A stretch of DNA of 64,000 bases from Nocardioides luteus. GTDB taxonomy: Bacteria; Actinomycetota; Actinomycetes; Propionibacteriales; Nocardioidaceae. Made by a program: the position numbers and the translations under genes. Below, piece by piece: positions 26,767 to 35,377 of the stretch; position 1 is the first letter of the stretch, and each line of letters opens with the position of its first letter. The notes beneath the pieces are model-generated. The model did no database searches. It had not been told where the DNA came from and worked only from the letters and a program-made list of their open reading frames with translations. Location of the stretch: contig NZ_JADOVJ010000001.1 of assembly GCF_015752315.1 (NCBI RefSeq), positions 1,976,501 to 2,040,500 on the forward strand, read 5' to 3'.

Positions 26767-28119
26767 ATGAGTACGACCACCACAGGGACACCACCTACGA
26801 AGGACCGGACCCACTATCTCTACATCGCGGTGATCGCCGCGGTGGTGCTCGGCATCCTGGTCGGGTTGATCGCGCCCGGCTTCGCGGTCGAGCTGAAGCC
26901 GATCGGCACCGCGTTCGTGAACCTGATCAAGATGATGATCCAGCCGATCATCTTCTGCACCTTGGTGATCGGCGTCGGCTCGGTCGCCAACGCGGCCAAG
27001 GTCGGCAAGGTCGGTGGCCTGGCGCTGATCTACTTCATCGTGATGTCCACGGTCGCCCTGGCGATCGGTGTGGTCGTCGGCAACATCATCGACCCCGGCA
27101 CCGGCCTCCAGCTCAGCTCGGACGCGTCCCAGGCCGGCCAGGACGCCGCCGCCGGTGGCCACGCGAGCACGACGGACTTCCTCCTCAGCATCATCCCGAC
27201 CTCGCTCTTCGCCTCGCTCACCTCCGGTGTCGTGCTGCAGACCCTGCTCGTCGCCCTGCTGGTCGGCTTCGCGCTGCAGCGGATGGGGGAGTCGGGCAAG
27301 CCGATCCTCAACGCCATCACCTGGATCCAGAAGCTGATCTTCCGGGTGCTGGCGATGATCATGTGGGCCGCCCCGATCGGTGCCTTCGGTGCGATCGCCG
27401 GTGTCGTGGGCGAGACCGGCGTCGACGCGCTGAAGAGCCTCGCGGTGATCATGATCGCCTTCTACATCACCTGCGCGATCTTCGTCTTCGTCATCCTGGG
27501 CGTGCTGCTGAAGCTGGCCACCGGGGTCAACCTGTTCAAGCTGCTCAAGTACCTCGCCCGCGAGTTCCTGCTCATCCTCTCCACCAGCTCCTCGGAGTCC
27601 GCCCTCCCGCGCCTGATCGCGAAGATGGAGCACGCCGGGGTCGAGAAGGCGACCGTCGGCGTGGTCGTCCCGACGGGCTACTCGTTCAACCTGGACGGCA
27701 CCGCGATCTACCTGACGATGGCGTCGATCTTCATCGCCGATGCGATGGGTGACCCGCTGAGCATCGGCGAGCAGGTCGGTCTGCTGCTGTTCATGATGAT
27801 CGCCTCCAAGGGCGCCGCCGGTGTCACCGGTGCCGGCCTCGCCACCCTGGCCGGTGGGCTCCAGTCGCACCGTCCGGAGATGGTCGACGGCGTGGGCCTG
27901 ATCGTCGGCATCGACCGGTTCATGTCCGAGGCCCGTGCGCTGACCAACTTCGCCGGCAACTCGGTCGCCACCGTGCTGGTCGGCCATTGGACCAAGACCG
28001 TCGACTACGCCCAGCTGAACCGTGTTCTGGCTGGTCAGGACCCGTTCGACGAGACCACGATGGTCGACGACCACGCCACCACCCCGCCCGCGGCGGAGGG
28101 CGAGAAGGCGCTCGTCTAG
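26767..28119 (+). CDS. dctA: Dicarboxylate/amino acid:cation symporter, copy 2
   Basis: 450 residues, nearly the same as copy 1 throughout (for example the 'STSSSESALPRLIAKMEHAG' hairpin and 'GYSFNLDGTAIYLTMASIFI'). Differences cluster in the first ten residues, the loop after TM4 ('GTGLQLSSDASQAG' against 'GSGLQLDPESSKAG') and the tail. ATG has CAGGAGGAACG upstream, a better ribosome site than copy 1. It is divergent from the sensor kinase, the classical position for the regulated transporter. Long stretches are identical at DNA level, implying recent duplication or gene conversion. Confidence 0.93.
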   Translation: MSTTTTGTPPTKDRTHYLYIAVIAAVVLGILVGLIAPGFAVELKPIGTAFVNLIKMMIQPIIFCTLVIGVGSVANAAKVGKVGGLALIYFIVMSTVALAIGVVVGNIIDPGTGLQLSSDASQAGQDAAAGGHASTTDFLLSIIPTSLFASLTSGVVLQTLLVALLVGFALQRMGESGKPILNAITWIQKLIFRVLAMIMWAAPIGAFGAIAGVVGETGVDALKSLAVIMIAFYITCAIFVFVILGVLLKLATGVNLFKLLKYLAREFLLILSTSSSESALPRLIAKMEHAGVEKATVGVVVPTGYSFNLDGTAIYLTMASIFIADAMGDPLSIGEQVGLLLFMMIASKGAAGVTGAGLATLAGGLQSHRPEMVDGVGLIVGIDRFMSEARALTNFAGNSVATVLVGHWTKTVDYAQLNRVLAGQDPFDETTMVDDHATTPPAAEGEKALV

Positions 28120-28134
28120 ACCCCACGAGACCAG

Positions 28135-28169
28135 GCCGTACGCAGCTCACCCGAGACGCTGCGTACGGC
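28135..28169. terminator. Hairpin terminator after symporter copy 2
   Basis: GCCGTACGCAGC and GCTGCGTACGGC form a 12-bp perfect stem with an 11-base loop, followed by TTGTTGT. It lies between convergent genes. Confidence 0.8.
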
Positions 28170-28175
28170 TTGTTG

Positions 28176-28520
28176 TCATCTGTTCCGGTAGAGGATGCGC
28201 GCCAGCTCGAACGGCGCGGTGCGCCAGGACCCGATCGGCTCGTCGTCGAGCCCGATCCGGCCGAGCGCGGCGACGATCCAGGAGAACGCGAAGCAGCCGA
28301 TGCCGGCGACGGTCCAGATCCCGACCGAACGCCACGTCAGTCCTCCGCCGAAGGTCCGGAAGATGCCGATCACGGCTGCGATCAGGGCGATCGCGCCGAT
28401 CAGCCAGAAGAGGATCGAGCAGATGGCGGCGGCCAGCCGGCCGGCCACGGCCAACGGGTCGCGGGGAGGCTGGTGGTGGGGCCCCGGGGGCCCGTGCTGG
28501 GGAGAGCGGGGATAGTTCAT
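28176..28520 (-). CDS. Small two-helix membrane protein
   Basis: A 114-residue protein. The Pro/His/Gly-rich start 'SPQHGPPGPHHQPPRDP' is followed by two hydrophobic segments 'ICSILFWLIGAIALIAAVIG' and 'TVAGIGCFAFSWIVAALGR', then a short basic tail. No family recognised with confidence. It is convergent with symporter copy 2. ATG at 28520 is followed at once by the sequence; the frame is open further upstream but without protein-like features. Confidence 0.6.
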   Translation of the reverse strand: MNYPRSPQHGPPGPHHQPPRDPLAVAGRLAAAICSILFWLIGAIALIAAVIGIFRTFGGGLTWRSVGIWTVAGIGCFAFSWIVAALGRIGLDDEPIGSWRTAPFELARILYRNR

Positions 28521-28771
28521 TTGGGCGCTGATTCTGGCGTACCTCGGCCTCCGGAGCCACTCGCCGCTGGCGGGTCTCCGTGGCGCCTGAGTGTCTGACA
28601 GGTATGGTCCTGCGCGTTCTCGGGTGAATGTTCGACAATTTGTCCGGGACATCGATGGACCGTAGCGACTAGTGTTACGGAGATCACATAACGAGGCGCT
28701 GCCTCGTGGACCCGACGCGGCCTGCGTGGCACGACTCCGTGGATCAAACGACGATGGAGGGTGCAATTCCA

Positions 28772-30079
28772 ATGCACGTGCGCAAGTGGCAAATCGGAGC
28801 AGTAGCCGTAGGTCTGCTCGCCGTGACCGGCTGTGGTGTGCCGGGTGGCGGCGGCAGCAACGATGCCGGCGATACCGAAGAGGGCGACGGCAGCATCCAG
28901 ATCCTCGGTGCCATCCCCGAGGGCGAGGCCGTGGGCCTCAATGCGGCGCTCAAGACCTTTACCGACGAGACGGGGATCAAGGTCACCTACACCCCGTCCA
29001 CCGACTTCACGACCGAGATCCGCACCAAGGTCAACGGAAACGATGCCCCCGACATCGCGCTCTTCCCGCAGCCCGGTCTGGTGGGTGACCTGACCGAGTC
29101 GGGTGACACGCTTCCGCTCGACGACCTCATCGACGTCGACAAGCTCGACGACACGATGATCCCGGGCCTGATGGACTCGGTCGAGATCGACGACAAGACC
29201 TACGGCGTCCCGATCCGGGTCTCGATGAAGTCGCTGGTCTGGACCCCGAAGAACTTCGAGGAGTCCGGCTACAAGACCCCCACGACCTGGGACGAGCTGA
29301 TGTCGCTCCAGGACGACATCATCGCCAAGGGCCAGACCCCGTGGTGCTTCGGTGCCGAGGCCGGCGCCGACACCGGCTGGGTCTACACCGACTGGGTCGA
29401 GGAGATCGTCCTGCGCCAGGAGGGCCCGGAGTTCTACGACGACTGGGTCAACCACGAGGTCCCGTTCAACGACCCGAAGATCGTTCAGGCGATCGAGACC
29501 ATGGGCGACATCATCAACAAGCCGAAGAACGTACGCGGCGGGGCCGACGGCACGCTGAGCGAGCCCTTCGGTGACTCGCCCCTGCCGCTGTTCACCGACC
29601 CGCCGGGCTGCGAGATGCACCGCCAGGCGAACTTCATCACGACCTTCTTCCCGAAGGACGTCCAGCAGGACCTGGCCGGCAACGTCAGCGTCTTCGCGCT
29701 CCCGGGCAACATGGAGGGCGGCTTCGACGGCACTCCGGTGCTCGGCGGCGGTGACATGGCGACCGCCTTCACCAACGACACCGACGTGGTCGAGCTGATG
29801 GAGTTCTTCGCGTCTCCCGACTTCGGTGCCGAGTGGGCCAAGGCCGGCGGCTGGCTCTCGCCGAGCACCGAGTTCGACAACTCCAACTACGCCGACCCGA
29901 TGTTCGGGGAGATCGCGACCCTGCTGCAGGACGCCGACACCTTCCGCTTCGACGGGTCGGACCTGATGCCCGCGCAGGTCGGCGCCGGCACGTTCTGGAG
30001 CGAGATGAACGCCTACGTCGGAGGTGAGAAGAGCGCTCAGGAGGCTGCCGACGCGATCGAGGAGAGCTGGCGAGGATGA
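28772..30079 (+). CDS. Sugar ABC transporter substrate-binding lipoprotein
   Basis: 435 residues. Signal peptide with lipobox 'LLAVTGCG' (Cys near 24), then a type 1 periplasmic-binding fold: 'LNAALKTFTDETGIKVTYTP', 'DIALFPQPGLVGDLTESGD', 'GVPIRVSMKSLVWTPKNFEE', 'PGCEMHRQANFITTFFPKD'. It resembles AglE-type alpha-glucoside binding proteins. ATG at 28772 has GGAGGG eleven bases upstream. The stop overlaps the first permease start (ATGA). The 250 bases upstream hold the operon promoter and no gene. Confidence 0.92.
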   Translation: MHVRKWQIGAVAVGLLAVTGCGVPGGGGSNDAGDTEEGDGSIQILGAIPEGEAVGLNAALKTFTDETGIKVTYTPSTDFTTEIRTKVNGNDAPDIALFPQPGLVGDLTESGDTLPLDDLIDVDKLDDTMIPGLMDSVEIDDKTYGVPIRVSMKSLVWTPKNFEESGYKTPTTWDELMSLQDDIIAKGQTPWCFGAEAGADTGWVYTDWVEEIVLRQEGPEFYDDWVNHEVPFNDPKIVQAIETMGDIINKPKNVRGGADGTLSEPFGDSPLPLFTDPPGCEMHRQANFITTFFPKDVQQDLAGNVSVFALPGNMEGGFDGTPVLGGGDMATAFTNDTDVVELMEFFASPDFGAEWAKAGGWLSPSTEFDNSNYADPMFGEIATLLQDADTFRFDGSDLMPAQVGAGTFWSEMNAYVGGEKSAQEAADAIEESWRG

Positions 30080-31071
30080 GCGATGATCCTTTCCTGAAGA
30101 TCGTCAACGGCCTGGTCGCGATCGTCCTGGGGGTCGGCGGCATGGCCGCGATCTACTGGGTGCTCAACTTCCTGGTGGGGCTGCTCCCCGGCAAGTGGGA
30201 CAGGCGGATCAAGCCGTACGTCTTCGTCGGCCCGGCCGTTCTGGTGGTCACGGTCTTCCTGATCTACCCGGCCCTGATGACGGTGATCTTCAGCTTCGCC
30301 GATGCCAACAGCATCAACTGGGTGGGCTTCCAGAACTACACCGACCTGTTCCAGGACAAGGAGTTCCTCGGCACGTTGTTCAACAACCTGCTGTGGATCC
30401 TCATCGTCCCGGCGGGCAGCGTCATCGTCGGCCTGCTCGTGGCGGTGCTGGCCGACCGGCTCAAGGCGCTGCCGGAGCGGATCGCGAAGTCGGTCATCTT
30501 CATGCCGATGGCGATCAGCTTCGTCGGGGCGAGCACGATCTGGGGATTCGTCTACGCGACCCGGTTCGCGCAGGGGGACAAGCAGATCGGGCTCCTCTCG
30601 GCGATCTCGACCAGCCTCGGTTTCGAGCCGGTCGCCTGGCTCCGGATCCAGACCGGCAGCCTCAACGACCTGCTCCTGATCGTCATCATGGTCTGGCTGC
30701 AGGCCGGGTTCGCGATGGTGCTGCTCTCCTCGGCGATCAAGGGGGTCCCCGACGACACCGTCGAGGCCGCCCGCATCGACGGGGCCAGCGAGGTCCAGAT
30801 CTTCTTCAAGGTCGTCGTGCCGCAGATCTGGCCGACGGTGATCGTGGTCTTCGTGACCATCCTCATCCTGGTCCTGAAGGTCTTCGACATCGTCTACGTC
30901 ATGACCGGTGGTCGGTCCGGCACCTCGGTGCTGGCCAACACCTTCTTCGTCGAGCTCTTCGAGTTCGGTGACGCCGGCCGGGCGGCGGCGGTCGTGGTCG
31001 TCCTGATGATCGCCGTGATCCCGGTGATGATCTACCAGATGCGCCAGTTCAAGAAGCAGGAGGCCCGCTGA
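30076..31071 (+). CDS. Sugar ABC transporter permease (AglF/MalF type)
   Basis: 331 residues with an extra N-terminal helix pair ('VNGLVAIVLGVGGMAAIYWV') before the usual six, as in AglF. The EAA loop is 'VPDDTVEAARIDGASEVQIF', where it docks on the ATPase. 'FVGPAVLVVTVFLIYPALMT' is the canonical TM1. Co-translated with the binding protein (ATGA overlap) and with the next permease (TGATG). Confidence 0.93.
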   Translation: MSDDPFLKIVNGLVAIVLGVGGMAAIYWVLNFLVGLLPGKWDRRIKPYVFVGPAVLVVTVFLIYPALMTVIFSFADANSINWVGFQNYTDLFQDKEFLGTLFNNLLWILIVPAGSVIVGLLVAVLADRLKALPERIAKSVIFMPMAISFVGASTIWGFVYATRFAQGDKQIGLLSAISTSLGFEPVAWLRIQTGSLNDLLLIVIMVWLQAGFAMVLLSSAIKGVPDDTVEAARIDGASEVQIFFKVVVPQIWPTVIVVFVTILILVLKVFDIVYVMTGGRSGTSVLANTFFVELFEFGDAGRAAAVVVVLMIAVIPVMIYQMRQFKKQEAR

Positions 31072-31910
31072 TGAGGCAGTTGACCCTGGGCGGCCTCGCT
31101 GTCCGCGTCGCCATCATCCTGTTGTGCGTCCTCTGGTTCATCCCGACCCTCGGGCTGCTGGTCTCGTCGTTCCGCGACGAGGCCGACGTCAAGACGTCGG
31201 GCTGGTGGACGGTCGTCACCGACCCGTTCTCCCAGTGGACGCTGGACAGCTACTCCCAGGTCCTCGAGAGCGGGATGGCCAACGCCTTCGTGAACTCGAT
31301 CGTCGTCTCCGTCCCCGCGACGGTGCTGCCGATCATGATCGCTGCGTTCGCTGCGTACGCGTTCACGTTCATGCGGTTCTGGGGGCGCAACGTGCTGTTC
31401 ATGCTGATCGTCGGGCTGTTGGTCGTGCCTCTGCAGGTGGCCTTCGTCCCGCTGCTCAACCTGTTCAGCGACTACGACCTCAACGGCACCTTCCTCGCGG
31501 TGTGGCTGGCCCACACCGGGTTCGGGATGCCGCTGGCGGTCTACATCCTGCGCAACTACATGTCGAGCCTGCCGCACGAGATCATCGAGTCGGCCGAGAT
31601 CGACGGGGCGTCCCACTTCCAGACCTTCTGGAGACTGATCGTGCCGATGTCGGTGCCCGCGCTGGCGGCGTTCGCGATCTTCCAGTTCCTCTGGGTCTGG
31701 AACGACCTCCTCGTCGCGCTGATCTTCCTCGGGGCGGGTGACAACGAGGTCGTCACGATCACGCTGCGTGACCTGATCGGCGACAAGGGCCAGGAGTGGC
31801 ACCTGCTCACCGCGGGTGCGTTCATCACCATGACGGTGCCGCTGCTCGTGTTCTTCTCGCTGCAGCGCTACTTCGTCCGTGGACTCACCGCTGGGTCCGT
31901 GAAGGGCTGA
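31071..31910 (+). CDS. Sugar ABC transporter permease (AglG/MalG type)
   Basis: 279 residues, six helices, EAA loop 'PHEIIESAEIDGASHFQTFW' and the C-terminal 'LQRYFVRGLTAGSVKG' that is near-invariant in MalG-like permeases. It completes an importer that has no ATPase gene nearby; such systems usually share a multi-sugar ATPase (MsiK/AglK) encoded elsewhere. The operon ends here, convergent with the acyl-CoA dehydrogenase gene. Confidence 0.94.
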   Translation: MRQLTLGGLAVRVAIILLCVLWFIPTLGLLVSSFRDEADVKTSGWWTVVTDPFSQWTLDSYSQVLESGMANAFVNSIVVSVPATVLPIMIAAFAAYAFTFMRFWGRNVLFMLIVGLLVVPLQVAFVPLLNLFSDYDLNGTFLAVWLAHTGFGMPLAVYILRNYMSSLPHEIIESAEIDGASHFQTFWRLIVPMSVPALAAFAIFQFLWVWNDLLVALIFLGAGDNEVVTITLRDLIGDKGQEWHLLTAGAFITMTVPLLVFFSLQRYFVRGLTAGSVKG

Positions 31911-31924
31911 GCTCCGTCCGCGCA

Positions 31925-31965
31925 CGGCGGGCGTCATGTCTCCCTCGGGGGCGTGGCGCCCGCCG
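31925..31965. terminator. Possible hairpin at a convergent junction
   Basis: CGGCGGGCG and CGCCCGCCG form a 9-bp stem around a 23-base loop between the permease stop and the acyl-CoA dehydrogenase stop. No U-tract; weak evidence. Confidence 0.45.
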
Positions 31966-31994
31966 CGCCGTTCGTCCAGGCGACGACGCGACCG

Positions 31995-33650
31995 CTACAG
32001 CGTCGGTGTCGCCCGCTGCACGACGGCCTTCTGGTCGCCGCCCGCGAGCATGCCGTACGTCCCGCCGTGCCCGGAGAGCCGGCTGGCGCAGAAGATGTCG
32101 GCGACCTCCTCGGGGCCGTACCGGACCAGGAGGCTGCCCTGGAGGAGCGCGGCCATGCTGCCGGCCAGGCGCCTCGCGGAGCGCTCCAGCTCCTCCGGGC
32201 TGCCCATGGACTCGCCCAGCAGGGCGAGAGTGGAGTCGACGGCCCGGTCGTAGCGCCGGTCGGCACCCTTGGCGCTGCCCACCTCGGTGATCCAGGCGTC
32301 GAGGACCGAGGGCTCGCGCTGGATCGCGCGCAGGACGTCGAGGGCGTTGACGTTGCCGGAGCCCTCCCAGACCGAGTTGAGCGGGGACTCGCGGAAGAGC
32401 AGGGGCATCACCGACTCCTCGACGTAGCCGTTGCCGCCCAGGCACTCCAGCGCCTCCGCCACGTGGGCGGGGGTGCGCTTGCAGACCCAGAACTTCGCCA
32501 GCGGCAGGCCGATGCGGCGCAGGGCCTGCTCGTGCAGGTCGTCCGGACGGTCGACCGCCGCGGCCAGGCGCATCGCCAGCGCGGTGGCCGCCTCGGACTC
32601 GACGGCCAGGTCGGCGACCACGTTCTGCATCAGCGGCTTGTCGGCCAGCGTGCCGCCGAAGGCGGAGCGGTGGGCGACGTGCCAGCTCGCCTCGGCCACG
32701 GCGCGGCGCATCAGCGCGGCCGAGCCCAGCACGCAGTCGAGGCGGGTGGCGGCGACCATCTCGATGATGGTGCGTACGCCACGCCCCTCCGCGCCGAGCC
32801 GGTAGGCCGTCGTGCCGCGGAGCTCGAGCTCCGCGCTGGCGTTGGAGCGGTTGCCGAGCTTGTCCTTGAGCCGCACCACGTCCAGGCGGTTGCGCTCGCC
32901 TCCGAGCAGGACCCGGGGGAGCAGGAAGCAGGTGAGGCCGTCGGGCGCCTGGGCCAGCACCAGGAAGACGTCGTTCATCGGGGCCGAGGTGAACCACTTG
33001 TGCCCGTGCAGCTCGTAGACGTCGCCACCCATGGGCCAGGCCTCGGTGACGTTCTGGCGTACGTCGGAGCCACCCTGCTTCTCGGTCATCCCCATGCCCG
33101 CCAGGGCGCCGAGCTTCTCCGCGGGGTCGCGCAGGCCGAAGTCGTAGATCGTGGAGGCGAGCCTGGGCACCCACTCCGCGGCGAGGGACTCGTCGGCGCG
33201 CAGCGCGGGGACCGCGGCGTACGTCATGGAGATGGGGCACAGGTGGCCCGGCTCGGTCTGGGACCAGGCCAGGAACCCGGCGGCGCGGCGTACGTGGGCG
33301 TGTCCAGCCCCATCGCCCGCACCCGCCGGCGCCCACGGCGCCGCGGCCAGTCCGTGGCCCACGGCCCTCTCCATCAGCCAGTGCCAGGAGGGGTGGAAGG
33401 AGACCTCGTCGATCCGGTTGCCGTAGCGGTCGTAGGGGACCAGCTCGGGGTGGAAGCGGTTGGCGAGGCGCCCGTGCTCCTGCGCCTCGGCGCTGCCGGC
33501 CTCGGCACCCAGCGAGACCAGCGAGTCGAGGGTCTCCTCGTCGGCATGGCGCAGCACCGCCGCCGAGAGGGCGGCGTCGCCGGTGACTACGTTGTGACCG
33601 GCGAGCGGCGGAGCCTGGTTGGTGACACGACGGATGTCGGAGGCACTCAT
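31995..33650 (-). CDS. Acyl-CoA dehydrogenase, AidB family
   Basis: 551 residues, close to the length of E. coli AidB and longer than ordinary acyl-CoA dehydrogenases (about 380). It has the AidB-type N-terminus 'VTNQAPPLAGHNVVTGDAAL', the FAD-binding 'GMTEKQGGSDVRQNVTEA' and 'GHKWFTSAPMNDVFLVLAQA', and C-terminal 'LNSVWEGSGNVNALDVLRAI'. AidB binds FAD and DNA and is induced by alkylation damage; its substrate is unsettled, and actinobacterial homologues may act on isovaleryl-type CoA esters. ATG 33650 is divergent from the K+ channel gene 37 bases away. Confidence 0.88.
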   Translation of the reverse strand: MSASDIRRVTNQAPPLAGHNVVTGDAALSAAVLRHADEETLDSLVSLGAEAGSAEAQEHGRLANRFHPELVPYDRYGNRIDEVSFHPSWHWLMERAVGHGLAAAPWAPAGAGDGAGHAHVRRAAGFLAWSQTEPGHLCPISMTYAAVPALRADESLAAEWVPRLASTIYDFGLRDPAEKLGALAGMGMTEKQGGSDVRQNVTEAWPMGGDVYELHGHKWFTSAPMNDVFLVLAQAPDGLTCFLLPRVLLGGERNRLDVVRLKDKLGNRSNASAELELRGTTAYRLGAEGRGVRTIIEMVAATRLDCVLGSAALMRRAVAEASWHVAHRSAFGGTLADKPLMQNVVADLAVESEAATALAMRLAAAVDRPDDLHEQALRRIGLPLAKFWVCKRTPAHVAEALECLGGNGYVEESVMPLLFRESPLNSVWEGSGNVNALDVLRAIQREPSVLDAWITEVGSAKGADRRYDRAVDSTLALLGESMGSPEELERSARRLAGSMAALLQGSLLVRYGPEEVADIFCASRLSGHGGTYGMLAGGDQKAVVQRATPTL

Positions 33651-33687
33651 ACGAGAGACGATAGAGGCTGGGCTATAGGGTCGGGAC

Positions 33688-34782
33688 GTGTCCGAGACAA
33701 GCGCATACGCCCCCAGGTGGGCCGGGGTCGAGCAGGTCGCTCTTCCGGAGACGGTGCGGTCGCCGTGGTGGCAGCTCGGGCGCCGGCTGCTGGCCGCGAT
33801 GGCGATCCTGGTCGGCACGGTCCTGCTGGTCTATCTCGACCGCGGCGCCTACGCCGACAACAACGATCCCACGGGCCGGATCAGCCTGATGGACGCGATC
33901 TACTACACGACCGTCACGCTGAGCACGACCGGCTACGGCGACATCGCGCCGGTCGCCGACCATGCCCGGATGATCAACGCGTTCATCATCACGCCGGCTC
34001 GCATCGCGTTCCTGGTGCTGCTGATCGGCACCACCCTCGAGGTCCTCACCAAGCAGGGCCGTGACCTCATCCGAGTCGCTCGCTGGAGGAAGAAGATGTC
34101 TCAGCACATCGTCGTCGTGGGCTACGGCACCAAGGGCCGCAGCGCGGTCGAGACGCTGCTCAGCAACGGTGCCGACCCCGAGGAGTTCGTCGTCGTCGAC
34201 CCCGACCCGGTGGCCCGCTCGGACGCCCACTCGGACGGGATCGCGGTCGTCACCGGCGACGCGACCCGCCGCGAGGTGCTGATGCGGGCCGGGGTCAAGG
34301 ACGCCGAGCAGGTCATCATCACCACCAACCGCGACGACTCCAACGTGCTCACCATCCTGACGGTGCGGCAGATCAACCCCCAGGCGTGGATCGTCGCCGC
34401 GGCGCGGGAGCGCGAGAACGCGCCGCTGATGAAGCAGTCGGGCGCCGACTCGGTGATCACCTCCGCCGACGCGGTCGGCCGGCTGATGGGTCTGTCCACC
34501 ATCTCTCCGACCCTCGGCTCGGTCATGGAGGACCTGCTCAACTCCGGTATCGGGCTGGAGGTCGCCGAGCGCGACCTGCTGGTCAACGAGGTCGGCAAGC
34601 AGCCGCAGCAGCTCGCCGACCAGGTGATCGCGGTCGTACGCGACGAGAAGGTCTTCCGCTACTTCGACCCGGTCGTCGGCACCCTGTCGCGAGGGGACCG
34701 GCTGGTCGTCGTGCGCGCCGCGAAGGAGCTGCCCTGGGCGCCGCGGCCGGGCACGCACGGCGAGGACACGGCTGAGGCGTAG
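33688..34782 (+). CDS. Two-TM potassium channel with RCK (TrkA-N/TrkA-C) domains
   Basis: 364 residues. TM1 'LLAAMAILVGTVLLVYL', pore with selectivity filter 'VTLSTTGYGDIAPVADHARM', TM2 'FIITPARIAFLVLLIGTTLE', then an RCK domain 'IVVVGYGTKGRSAVETLLSN' (Rossmann G-x-G-x2-G variant), 'VVTGDATRREVLMRAGVKDA' and a C-terminal TrkA-C lobe. It should form a tetrameric ligand-gated K+ channel of the MthK/Kch type. GTG at 33688; the first 20 residues are cytoplasmic. Followed by the hairpin unit at 34803. Confidence 0.93.
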   Translation: MSETSAYAPRWAGVEQVALPETVRSPWWQLGRRLLAAMAILVGTVLLVYLDRGAYADNNDPTGRISLMDAIYYTTVTLSTTGYGDIAPVADHARMINAFIITPARIAFLVLLIGTTLEVLTKQGRDLIRVARWRKKMSQHIVVVGYGTKGRSAVETLLSNGADPEEFVVVDPDPVARSDAHSDGIAVVTGDATRREVLMRAGVKDAEQVIITTNRDDSNVLTILTVRQINPQAWIVAAARERENAPLMKQSGADSVITSADAVGRLMGLSTISPTLGSVMEDLLNSGIGLEVAERDLLVNEVGKQPQQLADQVIAVVRDEKVFRYFDPVVGTLSRGDRLVVVRAAKELPWAPRPGTHGEDTAEA

Positions 34783-34802
34783 TCGCCCGCAGAAGACCCG
34801 GC

Positions 34803-34867
34803 AAAAACAGAAGTCAGCCGCTGGCGTCTCGGGTCACCAGCGGCTGACATGGAAAACAGTAGCCGAC
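34803..34867 (-). ncRNA. Promoter-hairpin-U-tract unit, copy 1 (candidate tiny RNA)
   Basis: On the minus strand: a TCGGCTACTGTT box, then a 36-base hairpin (34813-34848) with arms GTCAGCCGCTGG and CCAGCGGCTGAC, then TTCTGTTTTT. Upstream TTGATG lies 17 bases before TACTGT, a plausible -35/-10 pair placing the start of transcription at the hairpin. The whole unit recurs inverted at 35378-35441 with an identical hairpin. It could encode a short hairpin RNA, or be a terminator serving neighbouring genes. Confidence 0.45.
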
Positions 34868-35011
34868 GATCTGGCGTGCATCAAAGAGTTGAACTGCAGT
34901 TTTATGAAGATGGCCCGGATGGGCTATGCCCCGTAGTTAGTAGGCAGAGCGTCCGAGGCGGTGGCGCGTGGCGGTTTCGACGGTGGATGTCGTGCCTGGG
35001 ATGATGGACGC

Positions 35012-35296
35012 ATGACCGAGGCGCCCCACAGCCCCGGGTCTGCCGATGAGCAGCCGGGCCTGTCCGAGAACGAGAAGCGACTGCTCGACTTCGAGCGCTC
35101 CTGGTGGTCGGCAGGCACTGGCCGCGACGAGGCCGTCCGGGAGCAGCTGGGGATGAGCGCTGCCGACTACCACCGTGCCGTCAACGATCTGATCGACAAG
35201 CCCGAGGCGCTCGCCTACGACGGCGTCCTGGTGCGCCGCCTGCGCCGCCAGCGGGACGCGCGACGTACGCAGCGCTCGAAGAACCCGCGTCAGTAG
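35012..35296 (+). CDS. DUF3263 protein
   Basis: A 94-residue soluble protein with the DUF3263 core 'LSENEKRLLDFERSWWSAGT' and 'LGMSAADYHRAVNDLIDKPE', ending in a basic tail 'RRLRRQRDARRTQRSKNP'. The family is actinobacterial and looks like a small helix-turn-helix or sigma-like DNA-binding fold; role unknown. Here it lies alone between the two inverted promoter-hairpin units. ATG at 35012 is clear by alignment to the conserved core. Confidence 0.85.
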   Translation: MTEAPHSPGSADEQPGLSENEKRLLDFERSWWSAGTGRDEAVREQLGMSAADYHRAVNDLIDKPEALAYDGVLVRRLRRQRDARRTQRSKNPRQ

Positions 35297-35333
35297 CCTT
35301 GCCGGACTACTTTCCATGGTCCGTCGGAATCAT

Positions 35334-35363
35334 TTGCACACTTTTGCATTGCAGGTGCTTGCA
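35334..35363 (+). repeat. Four TTGCA repeats phased at 10, 5 and 10 bases
   Basis: TTGCA starts at 35334, 35344, 35349 and 35359, in a locally AT-richer stretch upstream of hairpin unit 2. The last copy, extended to TTGCAT (35359-35364), is also a plausible -35 element with TAACGT 18 bases downstream. Half-turn and full-turn spacing suggests a regulator binding site. Confidence 0.5.
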
Positions 35364-35377
35364 TAGCCGCGGATCTG

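Noticed and set aside
22999..28074. Long minus-strand frames (752 and 522 codons) across the symporters
   Set aside because: They resemble each other only because the two symporter genes are duplicated; both are antisense to clear membrane proteins.
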